A DNA stretch of 64,000 bases from Fagopyrum homotropicum. Lineage: Eukaryota; Streptophyta; Magnoliopsida; Caryophyllales; Polygonaceae. The notes below the pieces were generated by a model. The model was given only the letters and a program-made list of their open reading frames with translations. It made no database searches and was not told the DNA's origin. The number at the start of each line of letters is the position of its first letter. Positions within the stretch are counted from its first letter, which is position 1. Location of the stretch: the NCBI GenBank assembly GCA_033239125.1, contig BSWB01000003.1:34301001-34365000 (forward strand), written 5' to 3'. Made by a program: the position numbers and the translations under genes. Shown piece after piece: positions 34,385-45,973 of this stretch.

Positions 34385-35511
34385 CTATGGTTGTCTAGTA
34401 GAAGTGTGACTCAATTCTTCCTCCTCCTCGGACTTAGTAGCGTATAATGGGTCCGATAACACATTCAAATAAAGAATTGGTATGGATCTGATGAACACGG
34501 TCCTAGTGGCTGATGGTGGTCTTGGCCTCGGGGCTACAACTTGAGAGATAGTACTATCTCACCCCGATCTGCAAGATCTTACCTAAATAAATTTAATATA
34601 CTATTCATTTCTACTTCTATAAATTTAATATAATAATTTTATTCACTTAATTTATTTGTATTAATTATACTTATTCAATTTAATATAATTACACTTAAGG
34701 ATTTTATTAAAATAAATTTTATTTAAGTAATTAATTACAAATATTATACTCATTAAGTATAAAATAATTACATTAAAATAAATTTAATTTTAATTAATTA
34801 AAAACGATTACTGTCACAAATTTTAAATAAATTTAATATAACTTAAATTGATAGATATTATTTATTGTGATTTAATTAAATTTAATTCAATATAACTTAT
34901 TTTAATTTAATAGAATTGACTTTTTTTTACTTTAATTAAATAAAATTTAATTTAGTTCAGTTCAATTCAATTTAATTCAATATAATACACTTTATCGGAA
35001 TAAGGTATTAATAGTGCTACTATGGTTCCGAAACCCGTGAGGTGGCTGGCATTGTTCATCTTCGCTAACGAACGCCTCCAATGGCTTCGTTCGAGTTTTC
35101 TTCCAATTTCGCTTCTAAATTTGACATAATCTAATCTAATGTACTCAAATCTAACCTAAACAAACTCATTTCAAACTAACGTAACCAAAATCTTTCACAT
35201 TTACGATTCCAACTTAAAATACAAAAAAAACTCGTAATCGTTTACCTCGCTTTGAGTTTGTTTCCACTTTTGGAAGGGTTTCCTTTCGCCATCACCTTGA
35301 TCCATCGTTTGCTTTCGAGTATTTTAGGTTTTGTAATGTTCGGATTTGGAATCTACCGATAAACCGCCCTTCGTTCTTGGGTTTTGTTTTTCGGAATTGA
35401 ACAATGGTGACGGCTATTGATTGTGAATCCGTGTTTGTAGGGTTGCGAAACATCACGGTCTCAAAACACGTAATCTCAACGGTTACTAATTCTGAAATCG
35501 AGATTTTTTTC
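34385..35511. other. AT-rich right flank of the MULE
   Basis: 34600-34985 is very AT-rich and non-coding. 34985-35511 is mixed composition and contains GGTTCCGAAACCCGTGA near 35025, similar to 9459-9477 in the left end. No gene is recognised. Confidence 0.5.
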
Positions 35512-35530
35512 ACGCATTGCGAATGCGGTT
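35512..35530 (-). repeat. Right terminal inverted repeat (MULE)
   Basis: This is the exact reverse complement of 9365-9383. Confidence 0.65.
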
Positions 35531-36293
35531 AAGGTTTGAGAAATTTTTGGCTGTGACTGTATAACTTACGTTAATAGTTGTATATAGATTTGATTAAATG
35601 ATTAAGTATATATGAGAAATGAGGTTTGGTTAGAATGGCGGCGATGGAAGAGAATCTCCGAGACAGCTGGGTGTGACTGGCAAAGTAGGGTCGGCTACTT
35701 ATGTATGGCCCACAATTTGAGAGCACACCCCAAGCCAATGAAGCCTTGCTGTCTGGGAAAACGCGTCAGCAAAATTTACACAAAATGACCCACGTATCAG
35801 GGCTATTTCGCTCATTTGGACTTCCATTGCAAATTATATGATAACCAATCCAACTACTGTTGTTTGGTTGCTACTGTTTCGATCTTTTGTGCTCTCTACT
35901 AACTTCCTCTTTTTATTTCCCGCCCCCTTTTGAATTTTTGGTAGACTATGGGTTCATAAAGCTATTTTATAACCTTTTTTGGAAGGGAACTATGTGGTGA
36001 CTAATCACTTCATTTATAGGTAATTATCTAATATTATCCATAAAAAACATTGCATTAGCTTCACTTTTTTTTCTCCCCATCCTACCCCTTTTTTCGCCAT
36101 TTTAATTTTTCGGTCCAAACAATGTCCTAGAAATTTGATTGCTTCACATGGTAACCCAAAGATAAAAAAGTGAGTTTCTTTTCACGGTTCAGCTATTTTA
36201 ATTGAAAAGATTTATGATTTCTGGGTTGGTAAACAAAGAGGAACTGGTCTAGATTGAAGTTTATAACAAAAGAACTGCGTTTTATTTTCTTTT
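35531..36293. other. Intergenic sequence, nothing recognised
   Basis: It has no coding, RNA or repeat signature that I can support. Confidence 0.5.
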
Positions 36294-36935
36294 TATATCT
36301 GTACAAATCCGGGCCGCTCCGTCCAGTCCGCCCGTCCGGAAAAAAATACAGGTATGGACAACTAGTTTGGCCCGTTCGGGTCTGATCCGGCCCGACCCGT
36401 ATTTTGGTGGGACGAGTATGGATAAACATTTTGGTCCGCAGGCCAACCCGGCCCGGCCTGTATATAATTTTTTTATATATGTATATATATTTTATATTAT
36501 ATTAAATGCCACATATTCTGATTTTTCATTTAGTTTGTTTGAAGTATTTTGACGAGTTATACACGTTTGTAAAATAAGATTGTAGGACTAACTTGACTGT
36601 AATGATACTTGTTGTTGTTTAGATATTTGGCTTTATTCATTTTTTGGTGTTGATTGTTGTTAGAACTTGTTAATAGTACACTATGCAAATATAATGGGAT
36701 TGAAAGTGTGTTAAATACATTATATTAATTATTTTGAACGATAAATTTCGGGGAAAAAACACATACGGGCCATCCAGGCAAGCCCGACTGTTTCTTACAT
36801 GGGTGGATATGGACAACATTTGTGACCCGGACTGGCCTGACCAACCCGACCCGCACCTTTCGGGTAGAGTTTTTAGGTATGACCCGGCCCAAACATGGTC
36901 CGAACCCAATCCGAGGCCGCTTTTGTACAGGTCTA
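36294..36935. mobile_element. hAT-like non-autonomous element remnant
   Basis: The ends are inverted copies around CTGTACAAA, followed in both arms by a GC-rich stretch of repeated GGCCCG/CGGGCC, GACCCG and CCGGCC words. The middle (about 36470-36740) is AT-rich. GGGCCGG-rich subterminal repeats behind a CTGTACAAA-like end are typical of plant hAT elements. No clear 8-bp target duplication was found. Confidence 0.5.
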
Positions 36936-37429
36936 TTTTCTTCATCGTCGACTCTTGGTCCAATTGCCAAATAAATATCTTCACACTCAACATCGATGCA
37001 AGCTCAAACTCAGCCCCATCCCCGAGATTGGCTCAAAACAACGTATCTTAAAAACAACGTATCTTATCTATTTTGAAAATGTTGATCATATTTGAATTCA
37101 TGGACTTCTGAGCATCTTATCTGTTTGATGCTTGCTAATGTTCTAAACAATTATGCTTTTCTGGCATTAAAAAAGACATCTCTCTGATTTTGTTGTTTTA
37201 GGAATGTTGGCTCAAAAAATCGAAGAAGTTAGGGTTATTTTCAAAACAACAAAACTAACAATGAAAATCAAAAGATCTTAATTCCATTAATTAATCAAAA
37301 ATATCAAATTAAAAAAATGAATTTAAATCATATCATATTATAATTAATATATAATTTTATTTCAAAAAGGAGATTATGCAAAATTAACAGTTGTACAAAC
37401 TATCGTATGAAATTAAAATCATAAGTCAA
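36936..37429. other. Intergenic sequence, nothing recognised
   Basis: It is AT-rich with no gene or structured repeat that I can support. Confidence 0.5.
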
Positions 37430-37865
37430 CATGCGAATGTCAATCTTTAAATTCAAATTTACATTGAAGGTCACTTGATGAGTGATCATTCAAATCAATA
37501 TAAAACAAATACTCTAATACTTCACTAACATTGAAAAAAATGGCTAAATGCTTTGAATTTAAATTCAAATTCATTATAATTGAAGGCAACATGTTTGATG
37601 AGAACATGCTTGATGAGTGATAATGTAAATCAACATGAAGTCAATTTTTTTAACGAATAACAAACATTGAGAATAATCATAGTTAAATATATTGGATCCA
37701 AATTCAATCAGTTATATTTGAAAGTCAAATTCAATCGGTCATATTTGAAGGTCACTTGTATGATGAGTGATCGTTTAAATGAACATAAAGTCAATAATTT
37801 AATACATCACCAACATCGGAAAGAACACTGGTTAGATGCATTGGGTCTAAATTCAAATTTGCCAT
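37430..37865 (+). repeat. Degenerate tandem repeat, about three units
   Basis: TTGAAGG(T/C)(C/A)AC...GATGAGTGAT...AAATCAACAT(A/G)AAGTCAA recurs at about 37465, 37580 and 37748, each followed by a TCTAAATTCAAATTT-like block. The units are unequal in length and diverged. This looks like a decayed satellite or an internally repetitive element. Confidence 0.65.
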
Positions 37866-38399
37866 GCAAAACCTTTACACCTTTTTTGGTAGATGAAAAA
37901 ACTTAAAAGAATTAAGATTATAGGAATTAAAAGGGTGTCATAATTCTCTTAATCTCGTTTGGTAAAGGAATGAATGAGATAAGAACATTAGATTATCGAG
38001 ATCAAGGGAATTAAATTTTGAGAATTGTGTAATCCTATGGAACTTGGATTACAAGGAATATAAGTATTATTGAGGCTAAAATCTCATTTTACCCTTTTTC
38101 ATCTCTTTCAACCACACAAAACATTTCACAAACTTTTTTCGTAATTTTGCCCACAATCATATTTATTTTACCATACTCTCATTTCACTAATTTTCATACT
38201 CATCTCCTAAAATAATTTCATTTCCTTATATTTTGCATCTTCAACTTCATCTACATAATCTTTTGTTACCAAACAGACCCTATATATAGGTTGTGCTTAT
38301 GATTAATTTATCCACAATTTTCAACTCATTTTCTCTAAAAACCATGCTTTCCACCATTATGGATCGAAATTAACACCACAACTATCGAAGTTCCCTAAA
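37866..38399. other. Intergenic sequence with a possible MITE
   Basis: TCTCGTTTGGTAAAG near 37966 and its rough inverse, GTTACCAAACAGACCC near 38266, could be the ends of a ~310-bp MITE. The match is imperfect and no target duplication was seen. Nothing else is recognised. Confidence 0.3.
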
Positions 38400-38443
38400 C
38401 TTTTTGTAATAACCGGAATTTTCATTCTGGAGATCCTTCTTTG

Positions 38444-38508
38444 CCGCGGTCGCGTAAACTCCCGTTTCCGCGGTCGCGTAAACTCCCGTTTCCGCGGTCG
38501 CGCATGAC
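38444..38508 (+). repeat. 24-bp GC-rich tandem repeat (CCGCGGTCGCG)
   Basis: Two full 24-bp units at 38444-38467 and 38468-38491 and a third partial unit begin CCGCGGTCGCG. Scattered single copies of the core recur at about 39028-39090. They stand out from the AT-rich surroundings. Confidence 0.92.
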
Positions 38509-40485
38509 ATCATTCATAACCGTGTTGATACTTTCCTTCCTACACACACAATCTTTTTCCTTTCCTTATAAACATGACAACCCTATTTCTTTCCACATTC
38601 CCATCCGTTTTGATTGGATACAAACCCTATTTTCTTCTCCTCATCTCTTCTTTCAACACTCGAATCAAGCGATTTTCCTCATCCTTCTACATAGGTGTTC
38701 CCCGATTCCTTTATTGACAACAACCTCCTCTTCCTTTGCACAGTTGCACAACAAGCAGGTAAGGTATGTCCTTCGCCACATCTTCTTCTCTCCCATGAAA
38801 CAACACTTCTAACAAATCATTTCCTTCTCTTCGTTCTCCACCCGATCAGCATCACATCTAGGCCAATAACATTCACTTGGTGTCTTTTGTCACGTAAATA
38901 ACAACCAAGAGATTAAGAACGGCCAACCAGAGGTGACCTTGTGTTTTCTACACGAAGACAACAATAACACATCAACACCAATCTTTGGCAGCGTTTGCGT
39001 CTCTAGTTCTCCCGCGGCACGCACGTTTTCTCATGCGGTCGCGCAAAGCCCTCTTCCGCGGTCGCGCCTCCTTTTTCCCGTGGTCGCGTACTTCCTCTAG
39101 AGTTTGCAAAGTGACGAGCATCTAACTTTGGAGACATATCTAGGTATGTTAGACTTCTTTTTTTTGGCTGAAATTTTGATCGGTTGTAGTTGGAATATTA
39201 TTGTAAAACATATCAATAAAAGAGAGAATTCTAGCTAGTGGTTTAGAAGTTATGTTCTTTAAAAGTTGAGCCCTTAAGATGTTTTAGGGATTATGTTAAA
39301 ATATTCTAAGTGTAGGAAAATTGGTTGATAATGCAGTTTTCGGAACAAATTATGAAGGAATTAGATTCTTCTGAAGGACATGAGATTTTATTAGGTTTTG
39401 GTATATATACTAAAGTTCATCATGACAAATTGTGGGGTCGATCCAACGATTAGATTTAGAATTGTGATGTCCTAAAGTAGGGTGCAAGCTTAGTTTGTAA
39501 GTGAATGGCTTTTGCTAAATATGAAGTTTATATTCCTGGAGACATGCTGGGTTCTTGAGTTAATCTTGAGGATTAGTATTCTCTTAAAGCGTGACTTCAT
39601 ATCCTTGGATTTTAATAGAGGTTTATGTACATTCATATAACCTATATGGTTTTCCAGATTCCAGGGCTAAAATCGTCTTTTATAGAAAAGGGTCATTTAA
39701 TACATGTTCCGGATAGTAGTTATTAACCTAGAAGTTGAAGACTTCTAGACGTTGGATAAGTTATATTGATCCAAGTTTCCTTTTTATAATAAGGCAGTTG
39801 AGATCTTACTCATATAGGATCAAGTGACATCATTAACTAGACTTGACTGGATACATGTAAGTTGATAGGTGATGGAATCACTATCGGTTTTTGGTAGTTT
39901 AAAGTCTTTTTGGAGTCTTGTAGCTGTTTTATGTTGCTAATGTATGGATCCAGATGAAGGAGTTCAAAATGAAGTAAAAAAGGATCTAGCAACACTTGGG
40001 AGAAGAAGAAGATCGACGAAGACAAGCTTCTGGTGCCACACCGCCCCGCTGCAAAAGCTACCGCCCCAACAGTGGCCAACGTCTTTGACGCCGCCCCCTG
40101 CACCTAGCATGCGCTCCGAGAGCAGCGTGTCACCGCCCCCGCGGCACCATCTAGCCGCCCCCGCGGTGACTCCCCCTGAAGAACAGAACTCAGTGCCCCA
40201 ACGCCTCTTGTCAGTGGACTTGCAAAGCCGAAGAGCCTGTGTTACCGCCCCCGCGGTGGCACTCTACTTCCCCTGCGGATCAACATGAAACACGTCAAGA
40301 AGATCAAAAGTCAGACGTTCCCAAGCATTAAAGGCACTACCCCCGCGGCCCTGCCATGCCGCCCCCGCGGCTCAGTTGAATTTGGAACGTTTTGGCCTAA
40401 ACCGCCCATGCGGTACTATTGCTATCGCCTGCGGTTTAGCGACAAAGGACTTAATCCGGCTGCTTAGACTCACCTTTATGGCCAT

Positions 40486-42258
40486 TGTTCGCTCCAAACG
40501 GTGTGTGCAAGCTTTAAATTTATAACCCTAGATGTAAGCTTAAAACAAGGATGCGAACCCGCAGTGTACGGGTCAATCGTAGTAAAAAGCAAGGAATTTC
40601 AGGGGTCGATCACAAGGACTTAGTGAAACAAAGCAGAAATAGGTAAGCTATGTAATTACTAACCACGAAGCAATTAAAACAATCAAGGATGATAAAAAGT
40701 CAATTAAGGAATTATGCAATTCTAGGGATTAAAGCATCTAGTTGTGGTTCCAACTCAAGATCTAAGATAAGCGGACAAAGCTGAGATATTTGCATGTGGA
40801 AGGTGTTACTAAAGTGGAATAGATCACCGGGTAAGTCTCACTACTCACTAATCCCAAACCGTAACTCCTATTACCGGGTAAGTCTCAAGGAATCAAGGTA
40901 AAGAACTATAACCTCAAACCAACACACCACCTAAAGGAATAGAATCAACCTTTACCGGGTAAGTCTCAGGCTAACTCACAAAGATGGGATGAAGGCACAC
41001 TCGAACCCCAATAAAGGATAAACCTTTATTACCCATACTTATGATCTTAGGTAAACAAACAAAGGAATCACCAGGTAAGTCTCATCCTAGGCTTGCCTTG
41101 AACCAGGAAAGGTATAATAAGAATAGGATTTGACAAACTCTAACACTTAACTCTCAGTTTCGGATCAGGTAAGTCACCTCGGTCAGAAGAATTCCACCCC
41201 GGCCGAGATGTTCATCGACTGAGCGAGATGTTTTAGGGTTAAGGATAAAGACTCGAGCTTTCAGGGTCCTACTGTGATTAAGATTATTCTATCATTGTTT
41301 TTCCCACAACCTTCAGCCAATCACCCTAGAATCACACAAGGAAATTAGCCACTCATCATCATGAAAGTAATAATCAAATATATGGGAAGATGAATAATTG
41401 AACAAGAAAACCTTAAGAGAAAGGCTTCAATAACTGAATCAATTATCAAACAAGCGTTCCTTGGATCACAATCCAACAAGACAATCAACAATGAAGGGAA
41501 TCTAAAGGAATCTTACAAAACCTTTCAAAAAGCTATAAAAGCTATAAACTTTCTTCCTTCAATCTTCCTTCAACCTTCAAAAAGGTTCTTCAAATCTCCC
41601 AACTATAGTGGGATAAAACGGTTGTCTTGCGCGATGTGCAGCCCTGAGCGGTCTTCCGGGTGATAGCGGATGTTGGATTTGTGGAAAATCCAACCCTTTT
41701 TATAAGAAAATTACCCTCCAAAGATAAGATATTTTAAAAAGATCTCTTCCCATAAAAATAGGTAAAATATATGGGTTAAGTTATCTTCTTCCTTCCAGGA
41801 ATCCAGCCCAAAAATATAAGATCTTCTTTCCAAAAATAAAAGATCTCAGCCAAGAATAAAATATCCTTGCCGCGTCCAAGGTGTTCGCCTCGGTCGAGTC
41901 AGCTCCTCTGGATCACCTCGGTCGAGGTGACTCTGTAGTCAACCGAGGTGAATCACAACTGAATGTGAAATCTCTCAAATCTGGTCCAAAATAAATCTCT
42001 AATCCAATTCCATGATTCCTGGATTCTTCCTTAAGCTCCTGAATGTAGCTCCAATGACTCCTTATCTCCTTTTGCTCCAATTTGATGTAAAACGTGCCAT
42101 TTTACCCACGATTACAACGAAACTTGGTGTAGACCTCAATTCCCGCAAAGGTAGATGAAACGACAATATAATCACATAATATACATCCAAACATGCAGAT
42201 TATTGAAGATAAAACGTCTAAACAAGTCCCAAAATATAGACAATAATTCATGCTATCA
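40486..42258 (-). repeat. 3' LTR of the Athila element
   Basis: On the minus strand it starts TGATAGCATG and ends CGAACA. It contains five copies of an ACCGGGTAAGTCTCA-like motif (40826, 40873, 40954, 41070, 41164) and several TCGGTCGAG words. Confidence 0.95.
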
Positions 42259-42272
42259 AAATACCCCATACT
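42259..42272 (-). promoter_or_regulatory. Polypurine tract of the Athila element
   Basis: The minus strand reads AGTATGGGGTATTT immediately before the LTR start TGATAGC, the plus-strand priming site of this element class. Confidence 0.75.
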
Positions 42273-43849
42273 TAGCCCTTGCTTGTCCCCAAACAAGTTC
42301 CGAATATAAAATACAAGATAGAATGGATTACAAGTCATGAAGATCAATGAAAAAGTCTTTCAAAATATTTTAACGGTGTGCTACAATCATAGATCACTCT
42401 AAGAGAATACTTCATGGGATTTAAAATTAAGACATGATCAAAACATTTTATAAATATAAGAAAGTTGTTCATCTTTGCATAAAATCATAGAATGCATAAT
42501 AAATCATAATCATCGAAATTAATCATGTATAATCCAATTTAAACCACTGAGTCAATCAACAAGCTCGAGGTCTCAAGGGCTTCCCAAAAGAAAGGTCAAG
42601 AAACGTGTAGGGTAGGGATGTATAGATGGTAATGTGGTGCTAGAATCTGGGAAAAGGATATCACTTCACTTTCACTTGTCTTTCAACATCATCCACCAAT
42701 AAGCTTTGCTTATTTCACACTTTTCCTTTTTTACTTTACTTTTTGGGATGCATGGACAGAGGTGCACAATAACCGAAGCCTAGAAAATCAGCAATCATCA
42801 ATTTCTTGAGATGCATCAAACCCTTGATGCACATACCATGACCCGTTAGGAATATCGCTCAATCCGACTTTGGCAAGACACAAACACCCGGCTATGTGAA
42901 TGGTGCCGAGTTACTCCTCATCATGATTGACTTCCCCAAACCTATTTATTACTTTCTAACACTTTCATTTCCAACCGACTTCTCAACTTTTCTTTCACCT
43001 GCTTTTCACTTTCTTGCTTCCAAATTCCCGGATAGGTAAAGGGAGGCAAATATGTATATGCGGGGCTAAGCATGATTAAGAAGAAGAAGAGAAAATAATG
43101 AATTGCCTTGGTCTTTCCAGGAAGAAAGTGAGAGAACTCATAATATGGTGTCAACCTTCAAATTCAACATAATTGTGATAAGGACAAAGTATTAAACATG
43201 CCACAAATTTCAAACAAAGCATTTAGCAACTTAAACATATTATAAAATCTTTCAAGCATATAAAGATTTCAAAACCAGTCAGCAAACAAAATCTTCACTA
43301 AGATCATATCCAGATAAGAAGCACAAAAATCGTTTCGAAAACCGTTCCAGTAAAAACGCCTCGGTCGAGATGTTCTAAGTCAACCGAGGTGAAGTACCTC
43401 GTTTGGCCAGAATCACTTCGGTCGAGGTCAAAATTTATTTATTTATTATTTATTTATCTATTTAAACCAGTTTTTGACGTTTTTCTCAATCAATTAACCT
43501 GTATGCATGCATGCAGTCTCAGATAAGCGCATAGAGCGGAATAAAATACATATATCCGATAGAGTTAAGTCATACATCATAAAAGTCGAATAGTACATCA
43601 ATACCCCATACTTGGGACACATTATCCCAATGGGTCAAAATAAGTCTAGAGGAATAAAGTACTCACCGGACATAGCTGAGCTGCATAATAAATAAAGAAA
43701 GAAAATCCTGCAAGCTCTCAATAATCCCGATCCGGTGGTGGTGGTGGTGGAACCTACGGGTACTGGGATGGGTCAAATGGATAACCCATGACATGCTCAA
43801 ACTGGATCTCCGCCATCCGTCGTTGATAGTGTTGGCCCTCTAGCATCTG
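42273..43849 (-). other. Non-coding 3' region of the Athila element
   Basis: No gene is visible. It includes a TTTA-type simple repeat (about 43431-43468) and several TCGGTCGAG motifs (43361 and about 43418). Long untranslated 3' regions are usual for this group. Confidence 0.65.
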
Positions 43850-45288
43850 ATGAGTCCAGCCCTCGATCTCTTGGCGCTGGTCGTCAAATCTCTCCTGGAT
43901 GTCTACAGTCAGGGCAGCATAGGAGTCTATCATCTGATCGGTGAGGTCATCGATCCGACGGTGAGCATCTGGATCCCTCTATCAGCGTACCCTATGCCTA
44001 GCGGGACGTGCTGGTGCTGCAGGCAGCTCGGTCTCAGTCTCGTCATCATCCAAATCGATGACCGGCACACTAGTCCCAGCCGTATCCGTACTCGTATCCA
44101 TAGGAACACCACCATCCTCATCATCATCAGCCTCCTCAGCCTCATCCTCCTCAGCTGGCCCCTGAGCTGCTACAGCTGCCGCCTCTCTAGCATCCTCCAT
44201 AAATGGGATCCACGCAGTCTGCTAGTAATGTGGATCAAACACGGAGAACTGAGCTGACCATTTGATCCCCTGCGGTGCAGTCGGCTCCCATGGCATCGCC
44301 ACATATGGCGTAGTAAGTCCTCGGGGAACTAGTATCCTCTGAGTGATCATCTCCTGAAGTCCTAGCGGCTTGGCAGCCGCCACCATGGTACAAGCACTGA
44401 GGTCCATATCCATGTAACTCGCTATATGAGTCACAATACCTCCACAACCGATGTCGCCCTTCGCCTTTGCCTTGATCTTATGCAGATCCTCTGCCAGCAT
44501 CAATCCAAAGTCCGGAACTCCTCCGGTCACCATGTAGTATAAACTAAGAAGCTCACCCTGTCTGACCTTCTGGGCATCTCAGTACGCGCCAGAAGAGTCT
44601 CACTGAAGATCCTGTGGGCTAGTCTGAAAGCAAGATGAAATATAATCCGCTCCCTGGAGTCTCCAGGTCGCCATCTGTCTGCATGCTCAACCACGTAAGC
44701 AATCTATCCCCAGAACTCCCTAGCTACAGTTCGGGAGGGAAAATCAGCAACAGTCGGGATGGGGAAGCCAAAGATATCCCGCCAGTGATCTAAGGGAACC
44801 AAGTAATTCCGGTTCATCAACCGGTACTTCACGGCGCGCTCGGTAGGCAGGTAGGTAAAGGAGCTGACAAAGTCCAGTGTAGGCTCTAGATAGGCCGGAG
44901 CTCTAATCTCTGTGAACTGCTCCAACCCCATAGCAGAAATCATATGCCTCAAATCGTCGTCGACATAGAGGCAGTCAAAAGCTGAAATGTCCAGGAAGCG
45001 GGGTGCAATCACTGGACGGGCCGCTATGCGGTCATAATCGACCTGATGTCGCTCGTGGATCACCGGTCTAGTACGACGGGAAGTAGAAGAAGGAGAAGGA
45101 GAAGATCTGTCCCTCAGGACCAACTGTCTCTCATAACTCATCTTTTTATAATCTGTCAGGTCACCTCGGTTGCTCTGACAACTCTGTAAAACACCTCGGT
45201 CGAGGTGCAGGCCGACTGGACCGAGGCGAAGAGCTGTTCGATCGATTCCCTCAAAAATCCAGTTCTTTTCCCCCAAAATCACTACCAC
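43850..45288 (-). pseudogene. Athila ORF1-like (env-position) gene
   Basis: The best frame, 45288-44704, carries an N-terminal stretch, then FLDISAFDCL, then VSSFTYLPTERAVKYRLMNRNYLVPLDHW, then IFGFP. This pattern (FRLMNR.Y.LSL..W...FGF) is that of the Athila ORF1 family (PF03078 as I know it), found downstream of pol in Athila elements. Broken frames continue to about 43930 with FHLAFRLAHRIFSETLLAR-like sequence and an acidic tail. Its function is not established; it has been compared with envelope-like genes by position only. Stops and frameshifts after 44700 make this copy a pseudogene. Confidence 0.7.
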
Positions 45289-45973
45289 AGGTTCCTATGG
45301 GATACTTAATCTGTTTCTCAGCAAATGTAGGGGCAACCAAAGCCCAGAACGAGAGAAATCAATAGAGAAAGACGAAGTTAGTGTTTTTTCGATAATTACC
45401 CATATTCGGTCGATTCAATTCGTTCTTTTAGCAGATTGGTGCTTGCAATGCGATCCTCGATGCTTTCCTCTTAGTTTGGAAGCAAGAATCATCGAAAACG
45501 AGCGAAGAATAGAGGAGCGAGGTGGAAGATGCGCCGCGGTCAAGAAGAGGGTAAAGAGAGGAGAGAGAAATTTTCAGCCCTTTTTATACCCTTTTCTGGA
45601 ACTGCTGTCACCTCGGTCGAGATGGTCTCGACTGGACCGAGGTGTACGGAACGAGGTGGATCTTCAGAAACCCTAGTCGTCTCGGTTGCTCAAGAATCAT
45701 CTCGGTCGAGGTGCTGTGACAGCAACCGAGATGTGTCTCAGTCAGACTCCGTCTTCTCAAATTCTCGAACTTCTGTCCTTCCAATTGTGCTCATGGGTTG
45801 TATTCCTTCCTTAGATGTCACCTGTTGTCTGTCTAGGACGCCAAAAATAAAACAAAGCAAAGCAAAAGCAAACTATCTAAAGCTAGACTAGAAAAGGGAA
45901 AAGAAAGCAATACCTTAGGTTGCCTCCCAAGAAGCGCTTGATTTAAGGTCGCTAGCTGGACCGTACGGCGTCT
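45289..45973 (-). other. Spacer between RNase H and the ORF1-like gene
   Basis: There is no gene on the coding strand. It contains several TCGGTCGA(G) motifs (45612, 45702) and, at about 45920-45955, the AGCGCTTCTTGGGAGGCAAC phrase (minus strand) that is conserved in Athila-like elements. Confidence 0.65.

Larger units (their letters stand above)
9365..35530. mobile_element. Mutator-like element (MULE), heavily interrupted
   Basis: A perfect 19-bp inverted pair, AACCGCATTCGCAATGCGT at 9365-9383 and its complement at 35512-35530, brackets a MULE transposase on the plus strand and a plant-mobile-domain gene on the minus strand. Removing the solo LTR (9611-12419) and the CRM-like element (15434-33063), with one copy of each target duplication, leaves about 5.7 kb, a normal size for an autonomous MULE. 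I could not find a convincing 9-bp target duplication outside the repeats, so the exact termini are uncertain and the pairing is an inference. Confidence 0.55.

Noticed and set aside
36294..37095. Open frames rich in Pro, Arg and Gly
   Set aside because: They come from the GGCCCG/CGGGCC subterminal repeats of a hAT-like remnant.
39944..40467. GC-rich open frames (114 and 60 codons)
   Set aside because: They arise from the CCGCCCCCGCGG-rich part of solo LTR G. No domain, and they are truncated by the Athila insertion.
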